Shown here: positions 38,823 to 47,714 of the stretch, piece by piece
How the letters are laid out: the number at the start of each line of letters is the position of its first letter
Numbering within the stretch: the stretch's first letter is position 1
Source of the DNA: Prochlorococcus sp. AG-676-L21
GTDB lineage: Bacteria > Cyanobacteriota > Cyanobacteriia > PCC-6307 > Cyanobiaceae
Assembly (NCBI GenBank): GCA_003210915.1
Contig: QCUA01000004.1
Location: 1 to 61,839, forward strand
Length of the DNA stretch: 61,839 nt
Direction of reading: 5' to 3'
Translations under genes and position numbers: made by a program
The notes under the pieces: model-generated
Database searches by the model: none
What the model was told of the DNA's origin: nothing
What the model saw: the letters and a program-made list of their open reading frames with translations, nothing else

Positions 38823-40253
38823 TTGCAAAAAAATTTGAATAATCTTTATTTAAAAAGTTTTATAAGATGCAAAAGAAAAGCTTGGCTTGATTATCAGGGT
38901 AATAAGTCTCATAAAATTTGGTCACCACATCAATCTATAGAAATAATTAACCGATACAAAACCTTTTATAAACTAAGTGATGGAAATTTGTATTCTGGAA
39001 CAAAAGCCTGCAAGAGGGGTTCAAATGGGGTAATTGGATTAAAAGCAAGATCTAAATTAATCAATAATATAAATGCAGAAATCCAACCTCAATTACTTAA
39101 AAAAGTAGATGGTCATAGCAAATGGGGAGAATATAAATATATACCTGTTGTATATAAGTTAGGCCATAGAACAACAAAAGAGCATCTATTCGATTTGGCT
39201 TTTTGTTCGATTTTATTAGAGCCCTTTCAAGAATCAAAAATTGAAAAAGGATTAGTAATTTCAAATTTTTCAAACCAAATTAATATTGAAAAAATTGATT
39301 TAAATCAACAGTTAAGAAAAAAAGTATTAAATACCTTTTTAAATTTAAATGAATATCTAAAAAGATCTATTCCAGATATTACTGAAGACAGGAAAAAATG
39401 TACGATATGTTCATGGCAAAATTTTTGCAATACAGAAGCAAAAGATAATGGATTTCTAACTGATATAGATGGTATCGGTTCTAAAACAGCCTTATTTCTC
39501 CAAAAAAATGGAATATCTAATATTAAAGAACTAGCTGCTGCTAGGAAAATCGATTTAGGAGAAAAACTTTTACAATTCAAGGAGCAAAGATTTGAAAAAG
39601 CTTCAAAGTTTATAAAGCAATCAAACGCATATTTATCAGGAATACCAATTCGAATTTTTGAAAATAAGAACTTATCTTATCTTTTAAAAAATAAAGATTC
39701 AGGATTCTTTGTTTTTGATATTGAGTCAAATCCAGATGAGAAACATGATTTTTTATATGGATTTTTAAAAGTAAATAATTTGTTTGAAAATATTGAAGAT
39801 GATTTTTATGATCCAATATTAAACCTTAATAATAATACTAAAAAATCTAATCAAGAAATTATAAAAAAACTTTTTTCTCAAAAAGACTGGCCAGTTTTGC
39901 ATTATGGAGAGACTGAGAGAATAGCAATTTTAAATTTAGCTAGGCAATCAGATCTAGATGTAAAAGAAATTGAGATCCTAAATTCCAGGTTTATAGACTT
40001 ACACTTAATTGTAAGAGGATCATGGATATTACCTATTAGAAATTATAGTTTAAAAACAGTTGCTAATTGGATAAACTTTAAATGGGAACAACAAAATGTA
40101 AGTGGATCAAAAGCTTTATATTGGTGGATTCAATATCAAAGTACTTTAAATGATCTTTTCTTAAAAAAAATAATTAAATATAATCGAGATGACTGTTTAG
40201 CTACACTTCAAATTGCGAAGTGGTTAATCAAAAAAAATGAAAGGGTTAATTAA
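38823..40253 (+). CDS. TM0106-family RecB-like nuclease with Fe-S cysteines and RNase H-like domain
   Basis: 476 residues, TTG start. N-terminal Cas4/RecB-type region: first Cys in FIRCKRKAWLDYQG, then CTICSWQNFC (CxxCx5C), a likely [4Fe-4S] set. A helix-hairpin-helix follows (LTDIDGIGSKTALFLQKNGI). The last third is an RNase H-like fold (FVFDIESNPDEK ... YNRDDCLAT). In the RecB core, the usual acidic residue before the catalytic Lys seems to be Val (PVVYKLGHR), by alignment from memory. The cell role of the family is poorly known. Confidence 0.82.
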   Translation: MQKNLNNLYLKSFIRCKRKAWLDYQGNKSHKIWSPHQSIEIINRYKTFYKLSDGNLYSGTKACKRGSNGVIGLKARSKLINNINAEIQPQLLKKVDGHSKWGEYKYIPVVYKLGHRTTKEHLFDLAFCSILLEPFQESKIEKGLVISNFSNQINIEKIDLNQQLRKKVLNTFLNLNEYLKRSIPDITEDRKKCTICSWQNFCNTEAKDNGFLTDIDGIGSKTALFLQKNGISNIKELAAARKIDLGEKLLQFKEQRFEKASKFIKQSNAYLSGIPIRIFENKNLSYLLKNKDSGFFVFDIESNPDEKHDFLYGFLKVNNLFENIEDDFYDPILNLNNNTKKSNQEIIKKLFSQKDWPVLHYGETERIAILNLARQSDLDVKEIEILNSRFIDLHLIVRGSWILPIRNYSLKTVANWINFKWEQQNVSGSKALYWWIQYQSTLNDLFLKKIIKYNRDDCLATLQIAKWLIKKNERVN

Positions 40254-41098
40254 AGAAAAGTTGAACTTACAGATTTATCTATTGAAATCTGGCCAAAATT
40301 ATCAGAGAAAAAAGAATTTTCATTATCTAAATATTTCCTCTTTATTATTGCCAAGCCTTTTATTATTCGAAAATCTAATTTATAAAAACTGGTAATGTAA
40401 CCAACCGATTTTTCTTTTTTCTGATTATTGTAAATATTCTTATTCACAGATTCTAAATTCAAATCTTTATCCTTAGACGTCCACACTCTGATCTCCTGCT
40501 TTAAAGAAGAAACATTCCTGATTTTTGACATTGTTTCTTGACCCAAATAACAACCTTTATCGAAATCGATAAAATCTGTCAATCCTAATTCAAGTGGATT
40601 ATTTTTTCCATTAATTTCACTATTTAGAGATGGTATAGCCTGATTAATCTTCCACAATTGCAAGTCATTAGAATTCATTAAATTTGGATTATTTTTATAA
40701 AAATCATATTTTTTATCTTCATTTTTAAAAAAAATAGGTTGAGTGATTTTCCATGAATTGATATCATCAACTTGCTGAAGTCTATTTATTGAAAAAGTAT
40801 CACTTAATGAAACATCGTCAGACGGAAAAATAATATCATTAAAGTATTTTCTAATCTCACAAGTATCTCCTACTAAGACAATTACTTTTATTTCATTATC
40901 TAAGCAATTAATTTCAAGTAATGCTTTTAAAATTCCATTTGGGGATAACCAGCAAGATTTTAAAACCTTGTTATTTAAATCAACAATATTTCCTGTCGTT
41001 ATTCCATTTAAGAATCTTTTACTATCTTTTCCAGTAATAGAAAAGCAATGAAATTTTTCAAGCCAAAACTGTTCTTTATTTTCTTTACTTTTTGACAT
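40250..41098 (-). CDS. ygfZ: YgfZ/GcvT-domain folate-binding protein
   Basis: 282 residues. The YgfZ signature is KGCYLGQE with its cysteine. The N-terminal part has FLNGITTGNI, typical of the GcvT-like fold. YgfZ helps build or repair certain Fe-S proteins, using folate. Its gene is 3 bp after pyrE and ends with a 4-bp overlap with the convergent nuclease-like gene. Confidence 0.88.
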   Translation of the reverse strand: MSKSKENKEQFWLEKFHCFSITGKDSKRFLNGITTGNIVDLNNKVLKSCWLSPNGILKALLEINCLDNEIKVIVLVGDTCEIRKYFNDIIFPSDDVSLSDTFSINRLQQVDDINSWKITQPIFFKNEDKKYDFYKNNPNLMNSNDLQLWKINQAIPSLNSEINGKNNPLELGLTDFIDFDKGCYLGQETMSKIRNVSSLKQEIRVWTSKDKDLNLESVNKNIYNNQKKEKSVGYITSFYKLDFRIIKGLAIIKRKYLDNENSFFSDNFGQISIDKSVSSTFL

Positions 41099-41101
41099 TA
41101 T

Positions 41102-41662
41102 TTATTGAAAGTCTTCTATTGAAAATAAGCTTTTTAATTGTATTTTTTGTTCTTTTAAGGCCTCATATCCTCCTTCTCTTCTGTCAACAATAGACAAAAC
41201 TTCTTTAACTAAAAGATTATTTTCTCGTAACTTATTAATTGCTTTAATAGCTGATCCAGCAGTAGTGATAACATCTTCTAAGACAGTTACTACAGTTCCT
41301 TCTTTTAAGGTAGGCCCCTCTAATCCAGCCTTTGTTCCATATTCTTTTATTTCTTTCCTGATGATTAAAGCATCTAGTAATAATCCTTTAGAAGCAGCTG
41401 TTACGATTAAACCACTAACCAAAGGATCGGCTCCTAAAGTCAACCCAGCCACAGCTTTTGAACTTGGATCCATTAACTCTAAAAACAAATTACTAATTAA
41501 TTGCAACCCTGTACCATTTAAGGATACAGGTTTACAATTTAGATAATGAGCACTTTGTTTACCTGATGCCAAAGTAAAGTTTCCTTTCTTATAAGATTTT
41601 TCAATTAAAAGTTGTAACAAATTCTTCTTATTTAAATTATTCTTCTGCGAGAAATTGTTCAT
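41102..41662 (-). CDS. pyrE: Orotate phosphoribosyltransferase
   Basis: 186 residues. The PRPP-binding motif is [35 protein letters not shown] and the early [16 protein letters not shown] are typical of PyrE. It joins orotate to PRPP to make OMP in pyrimidine synthesis. It is followed by ygfZ in a two-gene unit. Confidence 0.95.
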   Translation of the reverse strand: MNNFSQKNNLNKKNLLQLLIEKSYKKGNFTLASGKQSAHYLNCKPVSLNGTGLQLISNLFLELMDPSSKAVAGLTLGADPLVSGLIVTAASKGLLLDALIIRKEIKEYGTKAGLEGPTLKEGTVVTVLEDVITTAGSAIKAINKLRENNLLVKEVLSIVDRREGGYEALKEQKIQLKSLFSIEDFQ

Positions 41663-41801
41663 TAATAAAAGGTAAGCTTATATTTCAAGATTAAGAGAAA
41701 AAAAAGAAATCTCACAAAAACTTACTAAGTTGGTGCTTTTTGAAATATTATTTTTATATTGTATATAAATTAAATGTAATTACTCATTACTGCAAAAAAC
41801 T

Positions 41802-41874
41802 GGGGGTGTAGCAATCTGGTGAATGCACCAAACTCATAATTTGGCTTAGGCGAGTTCGATCCTCGCCACCCCCA
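41802..41874 (+). tRNA. tRNA with CAT anticodon (Met, or Ile2 with lysidine)
   Basis: 73-nt cloverleaf. GGGGGTG pairs with CACCCCC, discriminator A. Anticodon stem-loop CCAAACTCATAATTTGG has anticodon CAT. It is not an initiator, because the first acceptor pair is matched G-C and the anticodon stem lacks three G-C pairs. The anticodon arm and following variable region resemble plastid tRNA-Ile(CAU), so the amino acid could be isoleucine after TilS modification. Automatic tools usually label it Met. Confidence 0.9.
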
Positions 41875-41892
41875 TCACTAATTTGTTATTGA

Positions 41893-43161
41893 ATGAAAAT
41901 AACTTTACTATTATTACTTTTGATATTTCCAGCTTTTTTTGCTGCAAGTGAACTCTCATTTTTATTAATAAGGCCGAGCAAAGTTTTAAGACTAATAGAA
42001 GAGAAAAGAAAAGGAGCATTTTCCATTTTAAAAATTCAAAAAAGATTCAGATCTTCCTTAATAGCATCTCAATTTGGCGTGACAATTTCTCTTATAGCTG
42101 TTGGTTGGTTAAGTAAAGGTTTGGCTAATGATTTTTGGAACGTAAATAAATTTTCAAATCGAATATATGATCTCTTATTATTTTTAATTATTGTACTTGT
42201 GGTAACCCTTATATCCGGTCTTATTCCTAAAGCATTAGTAATTAACAATCCAGAATCAGCCGCTTTGAGATTAACTACAATTTTTGATGCAGTTCGCAAA
42301 GGAATGCAACCTATTGTTTCTGTAATTGAATTTTTTGCGAGTGCTTGTTTAAGGTTATTTAATCTAAACAACAAATGGGATTCATTAAATTCAGTATTAT
42401 CGGCAGGTGAATTAGAAACATTAATAGAAACAGATAATGTCACGGGATTAAAGCCTGATGAGAAAAATATCTTAGAAGGTGTTTTTGCTTTAAAAGATAC
42501 TCAAGTCAAAGAAGTAATGATTCCAAGATCTGAGATGGTAACTTTGCCAAAAAATATTACTTTTGCTGAACTTATGAAACAGGTTGACAAAACAAGGCAT
42601 GCTCGTTTTTTTGTAATTGGAGAATCACTAGATGATGTTTTAGGAGTTTTAGATTTACGTTATCTAGCAAAACCAATATCTAAAAGCGAAATGGGCTCAA
42701 ATACATTACTAGAACCTTTCCTTTTACCAGTAACAAAAGTAATAGAGACATGCTCATTAGCAGAGATATTACCTATCGTTAGAGATTACAATCCATTTTT
42801 ACTGGTTGTTGATGAACATGGTGGGACTGAGGGACTTATCACTGCAGCTGATCTTACTGGAGAAATTGTTGGGGAAGAAATGCTGAATAGCAGAGTATAT
42901 TCTGAGATGAAAATGTTGGATAATTTCTCTAAGAAGTGGTCAATTACTGGCAAAGCAGAAATAATAGAAATCAACAAAAAGTTAGGATGTTTTCTTCCAG
43001 AAGGAGCTGATTATCATACACTAGCAGGATTTCTTCTTGAAAAATTTCAAATGGTTCCAAAAATTGGAGATAGTTTAGATTTTAAAAATATTAAATTTGA
43101 AATAATTTCAATGTCAGGTCCTAAAATTGATCGTGTAAAAATATTTCTGCCAAAAAGTTAA
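41893..43161 (+). CDS. HlyC/CorC (CNNM/DUF21 plus CBS) membrane protein
   Basis: 422 residues. The N-terminal DUF21/CNNM domain has about four hydrophobic segments (e.g. ITLLLLLLIFPAFFAASELS). Two CBS repeats follow (LKDTQVKEVMIPRSEMV and VIETCSLAEILPIVRDYNPF) with DEHGGTEGLITAADLTGEIVG, and then the C-terminal CorC_HlyC domain. The family is linked to Mg/Co efflux. The substrate here is unknown. It starts 18 bp after the tRNA. Confidence 0.92.
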   Translation: MKITLLLLLLIFPAFFAASELSFLLIRPSKVLRLIEEKRKGAFSILKIQKRFRSSLIASQFGVTISLIAVGWLSKGLANDFWNVNKFSNRIYDLLLFLIIVLVVTLISGLIPKALVINNPESAALRLTTIFDAVRKGMQPIVSVIEFFASACLRLFNLNNKWDSLNSVLSAGELETLIETDNVTGLKPDEKNILEGVFALKDTQVKEVMIPRSEMVTLPKNITFAELMKQVDKTRHARFFVIGESLDDVLGVLDLRYLAKPISKSEMGSNTLLEPFLLPVTKVIETCSLAEILPIVRDYNPFLLVVDEHGGTEGLITAADLTGEIVGEEMLNSRVYSEMKMLDNFSKKWSITGKAEIIEINKKLGCFLPEGADYHTLAGFLLEKFQMVPKIGDSLDFKNIKFEIISMSGPKIDRVKIFLPKS

Positions 43162-43211
43162 AATTGACATCTAATGAAGCATAATAAATAAATATACATG
43201 GACTATAAAAT

Positions 43212-44216
43212 ATGAAACCAACCTCATCCTCAGTAAAGGTTGGAGTCATTGGTATAGGAAATATGGGATGGCATCATGCTCGAGTGCTTAGTTTACTAAA
43301 AGATGCAGATTTAGTGGGAGTTGCCGATCCAAACGAAAATAGAGGTAAATTAGCTGTAGAGCAATTTCAATGTGAGTGGTTTAAAGATTATCATGATCTC
43401 ATTTCTAAAGTTGATGCAATTTGTATTGCCGTTCCTACACTTCTCCATCACAAAGTAGGCCTAGATTGTCTTAAAGCAGGTGTTAATGTTCTAATTGAAA
43501 AACCTATTGCAGCTAATGAGTTAGAGGCAAAATCTTTAATAAATGCCTCTAAGGTTAGTAAATGTCTTCTACAAGTAGGTCATATTGAAAGATTTAATCC
43601 TGCTTTTAGGGAGCTAAATAAAATAGTTCAAAATGAAGAAATTGTTGTTTTAGAAGCAAGAAGGCACAGTCCTCATGCTGATAGAGCAAATGATGTATCA
43701 GTAGTCATGGATTTAATGATTCATGATATTGATCTAGTTCTTGAATTAGTTAATTCAAAGATACAGAAATTAGCCGCCGTTGGAGGAAGAAATAGTGATG
43801 GCTTAATAGATTATGTAAATGCTACTTTAGTTTTCAACAATAACATTATTGCAAGCTTGACTGCCAGCAAAATGAGTCATAAAAAAATTAGGAATTTAAG
43901 CGCACATTGCCAGAATGGTCTAGTTGAAACGGACTTCTTAAATCATTCTCTACAAATCCATAGAAAAGCCCATGAATCCTATACAGCAGAGCATGGAGAA
44001 TTAGTTTATAGAAATGATGGTTATGTTGAGGAAGTAAGTACAACTTCTATTGAACCTTTATATGCAGAATTAGAACATTTTCTTAAGTGCGTACAAGGTA
44101 AAGAATTACCAGAAGTTGATGGAGAACAAGCATCAAGGGCGTTAAAAATTGCAGACTTTATTGAGTGTGCAGTAGAAAACTCTGGTGATGCAATATCCCT
44201 TGAAATACCCTTCTAA
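43212..44216 (+). CDS. Gfo/Idh/MocA family NAD(P)-dependent oxidoreductase
   Basis: 334 residues. The Rossmann motif is VGVIGIGNMGWHHARVL, followed by the family-typical IEKPIAANELEAKSLI and VGHIERFNPAFREL. A conserved HD region (MDLMIHDIDLVLEL) is also seen. Members oxidise sugars or sugar nucleotides. The exact substrate is unknown. It lies 50 bp downstream of the CorC-like gene. Confidence 0.92.
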   Translation: MKPTSSSVKVGVIGIGNMGWHHARVLSLLKDADLVGVADPNENRGKLAVEQFQCEWFKDYHDLISKVDAICIAVPTLLHHKVGLDCLKAGVNVLIEKPIAANELEAKSLINASKVSKCLLQVGHIERFNPAFRELNKIVQNEEIVVLEARRHSPHADRANDVSVVMDLMIHDIDLVLELVNSKIQKLAAVGGRNSDGLIDYVNATLVFNNNIIASLTASKMSHKKIRNLSAHCQNGLVETDFLNHSLQIHRKAHESYTAEHGELVYRNDGYVEEVSTTSIEPLYAELEHFLKCVQGKELPEVDGEQASRALKIADFIECAVENSGDAISLEIPF

Positions 44217-44229
44217 TTTATAAAAGATT

Positions 44230-44370
44230 TTATTTAAACCCAACTGCAGCTTGCCAAACAAAAACTAATAAAAAGAAAAATAAAGGTATTAAAGGAAGAA
44301 CGTCAACCGTTGGAGCGAAAGCCTTATATGCTTCAGGCAATTCAGCGAATGTATTTAAAAGAGTGAGCAC
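44230..44370 (-). CDS. psbK: Photosystem II reaction center protein K
   Basis: 46 residues with a GTG start: (M)[17 protein letters not shown] then [20 protein letters not shown] and the ending WQAAVGFK. This is the mature PsbK pattern (KLPEAY...VD.LP..P). PsbK is a one-helix PSII subunit near CP43. It is 33 bp downstream of tgt on the same strand and ends 13 bp from the oxidoreductase gene. Confidence 0.95.
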   Translation of the reverse strand: MLTLLNTFAELPEAYKAFAPTVDVLPLIPLFFFLLVFVWQAAVGFK

Positions 44371-44403
44371 CTTCTTAATAAATTAATTAATTATGTTAAG
44401 ACG

Positions 44404-45522
44404 TTACCACGTATGGTGAGCAATAGAGGATCTTTTCCAAGGAGCGAAATCTATTGTAAAACAATTATCTTTAATTGCAGCAGAAATGGCATTTGTAAAT
44501 CGAATCAGGTGAGAAATATTATGTAAGCTTATAAGCGTTAGGCCTAATATTTCATCATTTCTAACTAGATGATGCAAGTATGCACGAGAATAAGATTTAC
44601 AAGTTTCACATTTACAAGTTTTATCTATTGGAGAAAAATCATTTTTAAATCGAGCATTTCGCAAATTCAATCTTTCATCATTAAAAAGTGCAGTCCCATG
44701 TCTTCCCAGTCTTGTAGGCAAAACACAGTCAAATATATCGAATCCTTTTGCAACTGCTAAAGAAATTTCTCTTAGAGAGCCAATTCCCATTAAATATCTT
44801 GGTTTATTTATTGGTAAGAATTTCGGGACGTAATTAATTACACTATGTATTTGTTCGACTGCCTCTCCAACACTGACACCTCCTACCGCTATTCCAGGTA
44901 GATCAAAAGAACTTATAAATTTTGCGCTATGTTCTCTTAATCTTGGATACTTACCACCTTGGACTATTCCAAATAATGCTTGATTTGATTTCTGATGAGT
45001 CTCAACACATTTTTGCAACCATGAATGAGTTCTTTGTAAAGAGTCCTCAATATCATTTTCGTTAGCTGTGTGCGGAGGACAATGATCAAAAGCCATCGCA
45101 ACATCAGAACCAAGATCCATTTGAATCTGCATTACTTTTTCAGGTGATAAAAATACATGACTACCATCTCTTGGATTTTTAAATTCCACACCTTTATCAG
45201 AAATATTATTTAATTTGGCCAAACTAAAAACTTGATATCCACCTGAATCAGTAAGAATAGGCTTATCCCAATTCATAAACTTATGTATTCCACCAGATTC
45301 TTTAATTAGTTTTTCTCCAGGTTGCAAATGAAGATGGAAGGTATTTGAAAGAATCATTTCTGATCCTGTAGAGATTAACTGTTTAGATGAAATTCCTTTA
45401 ACCGTTGCCAAAGTACCCACAGGCATAAATCTTGGAGTGTTTACCTGACCATTTGGGGTTTGAAATATACCAGTTCTTGCCTCTGTATTACTACAATTCG
45501 ATTTAATTTCAAATTCAAACAC
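44404..45522 (-). CDS. tgt: tRNA-guanine (queuine) transglycosylase
   Basis: 372 residues, GTG start. Catalytic region [28 protein letters not shown] and the zinc site [17 protein letters not shown] are present. It swaps guanine 34 for preQ1 in GUN-anticodon tRNAs. psbK follows downstream. Confidence 0.96.
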   Translation of the reverse strand: MFEFEIKSNCSNTEARTGIFQTPNGQVNTPRFMPVGTLATVKGISSKQLISTGSEMILSNTFHLHLQPGEKLIKESGGIHKFMNWDKPILTDSGGYQVFSLAKLNNISDKGVEFKNPRDGSHVFLSPEKVMQIQMDLGSDVAMAFDHCPPHTANENDIEDSLQRTHSWLQKCVETHQKSNQALFGIVQGGKYPRLREHSAKFISSFDLPGIAVGGVSVGEAVEQIHSVINYVPKFLPINKPRYLMGIGSLREISLAVAKGFDIFDCVLPTRLGRHGTALFNDERLNLRNARFKNDFSPIDKTCKCETCKSYSRAYLHHLVRNDEILGLTLISLHNISHLIRFTNAISAAIKDNCFTIDFAPWKRSSIAHHTW

Positions 45523-45620
45523 GATAATTTATAAAATTTTTTGATCCTTTTTTATTAATCTACCCTATTATTTAATATTGAATCTATTTTTATCTCATCA
45601 AAAAATATTTAATAAAAAAT

Positions 45621-46361
45621 TTGGCCGGATCTTGGATTTTCTATACGACATTTCCAAAGATACCTTTAATTAATCCCGAATTTAAAAATATTGCACAATT
45701 TGCTCCGCCTTTGGGATTTTTTATTGGAACAATACAGAGTTATATTTTTATTTTTTTAAGCGTAAACTCTTGGTCTATTTATGCATCTGCTTTAATCTGT
45801 TTGGCTTCAGGATATTTAATTACAGGGGGTCTACACCTCGATGGTTTAATGGATACTTTTGATGGTATTTTTGCGGGTAAAAAGAAACGTTTAAAAGCTA
45901 TGAAAGACAGTAAAGTTGGATCCTTTGGCGTTCAATCTTTATTTTTTATAACTTTAATTCAGATTGCTTGCATACTCAAAATTCAAAACCAAATAATTAT
46001 TGTTTTGCCAATATGCTTATTTTGGGGAAGATTTTCAAATTTATTTTTTATAGAAAAGTTTAAATATATGAGTTATAAGAAAAAATCTATTAGTCACAAA
46101 AAGTTTTGGAATGGATTTAAAAAAGAATCTTTGATTTCCATTGTTTTTCTTTTAATTTTCATCGCATACCAATTTGTTGCAATTACATCCAAAGCAATAT
46201 TAATTAAATTTTTATTTCTAATTTTAATTGGTATTTTTTTTAGTTATTCTATTCCAAACATACTTGGGAATAAAATTGGAGGCTTTAATGGAGATGCCTG
46301 CGGTGCGAGTGTTGTACTAGTCGAAACTGCAATGTTATTTATGAATGCAATTCTTTTATAG
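45621..46361 (+). CDS. cobS: Adenosylcobinamide-GDP ribazoletransferase
   Basis: 246 residues with several hydrophobic helices. The CobS active-site loop is GGLHLDGLMDTFDGIFAG, followed by MKDSKVGSFG. It joins the lower-ligand nucleotide to adenosylcobinamide-GDP; cyanobacteria make pseudocobalamin. The TTG at 45621 is the only ordinary start; the frame is open only 13 codons further up. The 98-bp leader is too short for a typical cobalamin riboswitch. The 3' end overlaps the convergent kinase gene by 23 bp. Confidence 0.9.
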   Translation: MAGSWIFYTTFPKIPLINPEFKNIAQFAPPLGFFIGTIQSYIFIFLSVNSWSIYASALICLASGYLITGGLHLDGLMDTFDGIFAGKKKRLKAMKDSKVGSFGVQSLFFITLIQIACILKIQNQIIIVLPICLFWGRFSNLFFIEKFKYMSYKKKSISHKKFWNGFKKESLISIVFLLIFIAYQFVAITSKAILIKFLFLILIGIFFSYSIPNILGNKIGGFNGDACGASVVLVETAMLFMNAILL

Positions 46362-47475
46362 GAAGTTCTAAATAGAAAATATTCTTCTTCTTAAGACTTT
46401 TTAATTCCTTTACATCATTAATTGAGGAGTTTTCAAGCAATCTCAACTCTCCTCCAATTTGTTTTGCTAATTTCCTCGCTAAAAAAAGTCCAACACCAGT
46501 ACCATCCTTCTTCTTAGCCGCAGATCCTCGAAAGCCTTTTTGAAAAATTTTCTCATTTTCAATTTTGGTTATTTTTTTACCATCATCAAATATGCACAGA
46601 CCTTTACTCATAATGGCGAGTCCAATTTCAGCATCTTTTTGGGCGTATTTAAACGCATTTTCTAATAAATTTGCCACAATTTCAGCAATTACAGCATATT
46701 TAGCCTTTAATGGCGATAAAGTCCAATCTGGCCAAAAAGAAGGTTCCGTCCAATCTCTATTCTCTAAGTTCGCATTAGCTTGACCCCTTTCTAAAATTGG
46801 CCTCAATAAACTCTGAACAGTTATTAGCTTTTTGTTATCTAAATTTGGTGGTAATAATAATCTTTCCTCTCCAATCTCTAGAGGAAGTTGAATAGGTGAA
46901 TTTAATTGCGTAAAAGAGTCCATATAATTATTAATTTGTTTTTGCTCTATTATCATGCGTTCGACTATTTCAATAGAGTCATCATCTGAACCAAGTCTTT
47001 TTATTAGTAATTTTGCATATGTCCTAAGAGCAGCCAATGGATTCCTCAATTGATGGATTATGACATTGACCTGATTTTTTAGAAAATTAATTTCTTCATT
47101 TTTATTTTGACGTTCTAATTCGATAGAAACGCATTTAGCTAAAGATAGTGAAAGTGCTTTTAATCTAGAGTCAAGAGATACTGGCCAATTCCCTTCTTTT
47201 AAATCAGTTTCTACCCTAAGGACACCAAGTAGGATATCGTTTTCTTGAAGCGGGTACCATCTTCTATTAGGAGAAGAAACTTTTAGTGAAGGATCATCTT
47301 CTACTGATATCAGAAGCCTATCAATTTGTGGCCATTGACCAATCATTTCAAAAGATGCTTTAGTGCCTTGCTCCGTTGAAGCAAGATACATAACCAAATG
47401 AGTCACTCCCATTGAGCAACCAAAGCTCTCTAGCTGTTTTATGATTAGTTCTTCAAATTTTTTTGAGAGCTTCAT
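46339..47475 (-). CDS. Sensor histidine kinase, Hik2/CSK-like
   Basis: 378 residues: a GAF-like sensor domain (about 1-125), then a dimerisation helix with phospho-accepting H141 (IIHQLRNPLAALRTY), N-box IVANLLENAFKYAQKD, and G-boxes DDGKKI and GTGVGLFLARKLAK. The H-box form HQLRNPLAALRT is that of Hik2 and chloroplast sensor kinase, which sense redox state and chloride in cyanobacteria. A cysteine at position 20 (SFGCSMG) sits where these proteins have a conserved one. No transmembrane segment, so it is soluble. Confidence 0.85.
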   Translation of the reverse strand: MKLSKKFEELIIKQLESFGCSMGVTHLVMYLASTEQGTKASFEMIGQWPQIDRLLISVEDDPSLKVSSPNRRWYPLQENDILLGVLRVETDLKEGNWPVSLDSRLKALSLSLAKCVSIELERQNKNEEINFLKNQVNVIIHQLRNPLAALRTYAKLLIKRLGSDDDSIEIVERMIIEQKQINNYMDSFTQLNSPIQLPLEIGEERLLLPPNLDNKKLITVQSLLRPILERGQANANLENRDWTEPSFWPDWTLSPLKAKYAVIAEIVANLLENAFKYAQKDAEIGLAIMSKGLCIFDDGKKITKIENEKIFQKGFRGSAAKKKDGTGVGLFLARKLAKQIGGELRLLENSSINDVKELKSLKKKNIFYLELPIKELHS

Positions 47476-47658
47476 AATTTAGTGAAATTTAAAAAAAAAT
47501 CTGAAAAAGGACTTGTAAAATATGAAAAAAGTATTAAGATATATAAAGAGGTCTGACTTTAGCCAGCCTTAAATATGAACATTTAATCATATTTTAAGCT
47601 ACATCAGGGGTTGATGGGTCCTCTATGTAATTTACGTGAATTCAAAATCACAGATATA

Positions 47659-47687
47659 AGATTAGTAAAAATTAATAAGACTAATCT
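47659..47687 (+). repeat. Inverted repeat in the leader of the DUF3155 gene
   Basis: An 8-bp perfect stem AGATTAGT / ACTAATCT with a 13-nt AT-rich loop. It ends about 27 bp upstream of the start codon at 47715 and 13 bp before the AGGAG ribosome-binding site. It could be an mRNA hairpin or a protein site. It is not followed by a T run, so it is not a terminator. Confidence 0.35.
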
Positions 47688-47714
47688 CATTAATAATTCT
47701 AGGAGTAACAATCA

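Noticed and set aside
42069-42443. 124-residue antisense ORF opposite the CorC-like gene
   Set aside because: Shadow of the strongly conserved gene on the plus strand; no protein-like motif.
45523-45620. Possible cobalamin riboswitch before cobS
   Set aside because: Only 98 bp separate tgt and cobS, too short for the element, and no B12-box-like sequence is seen.
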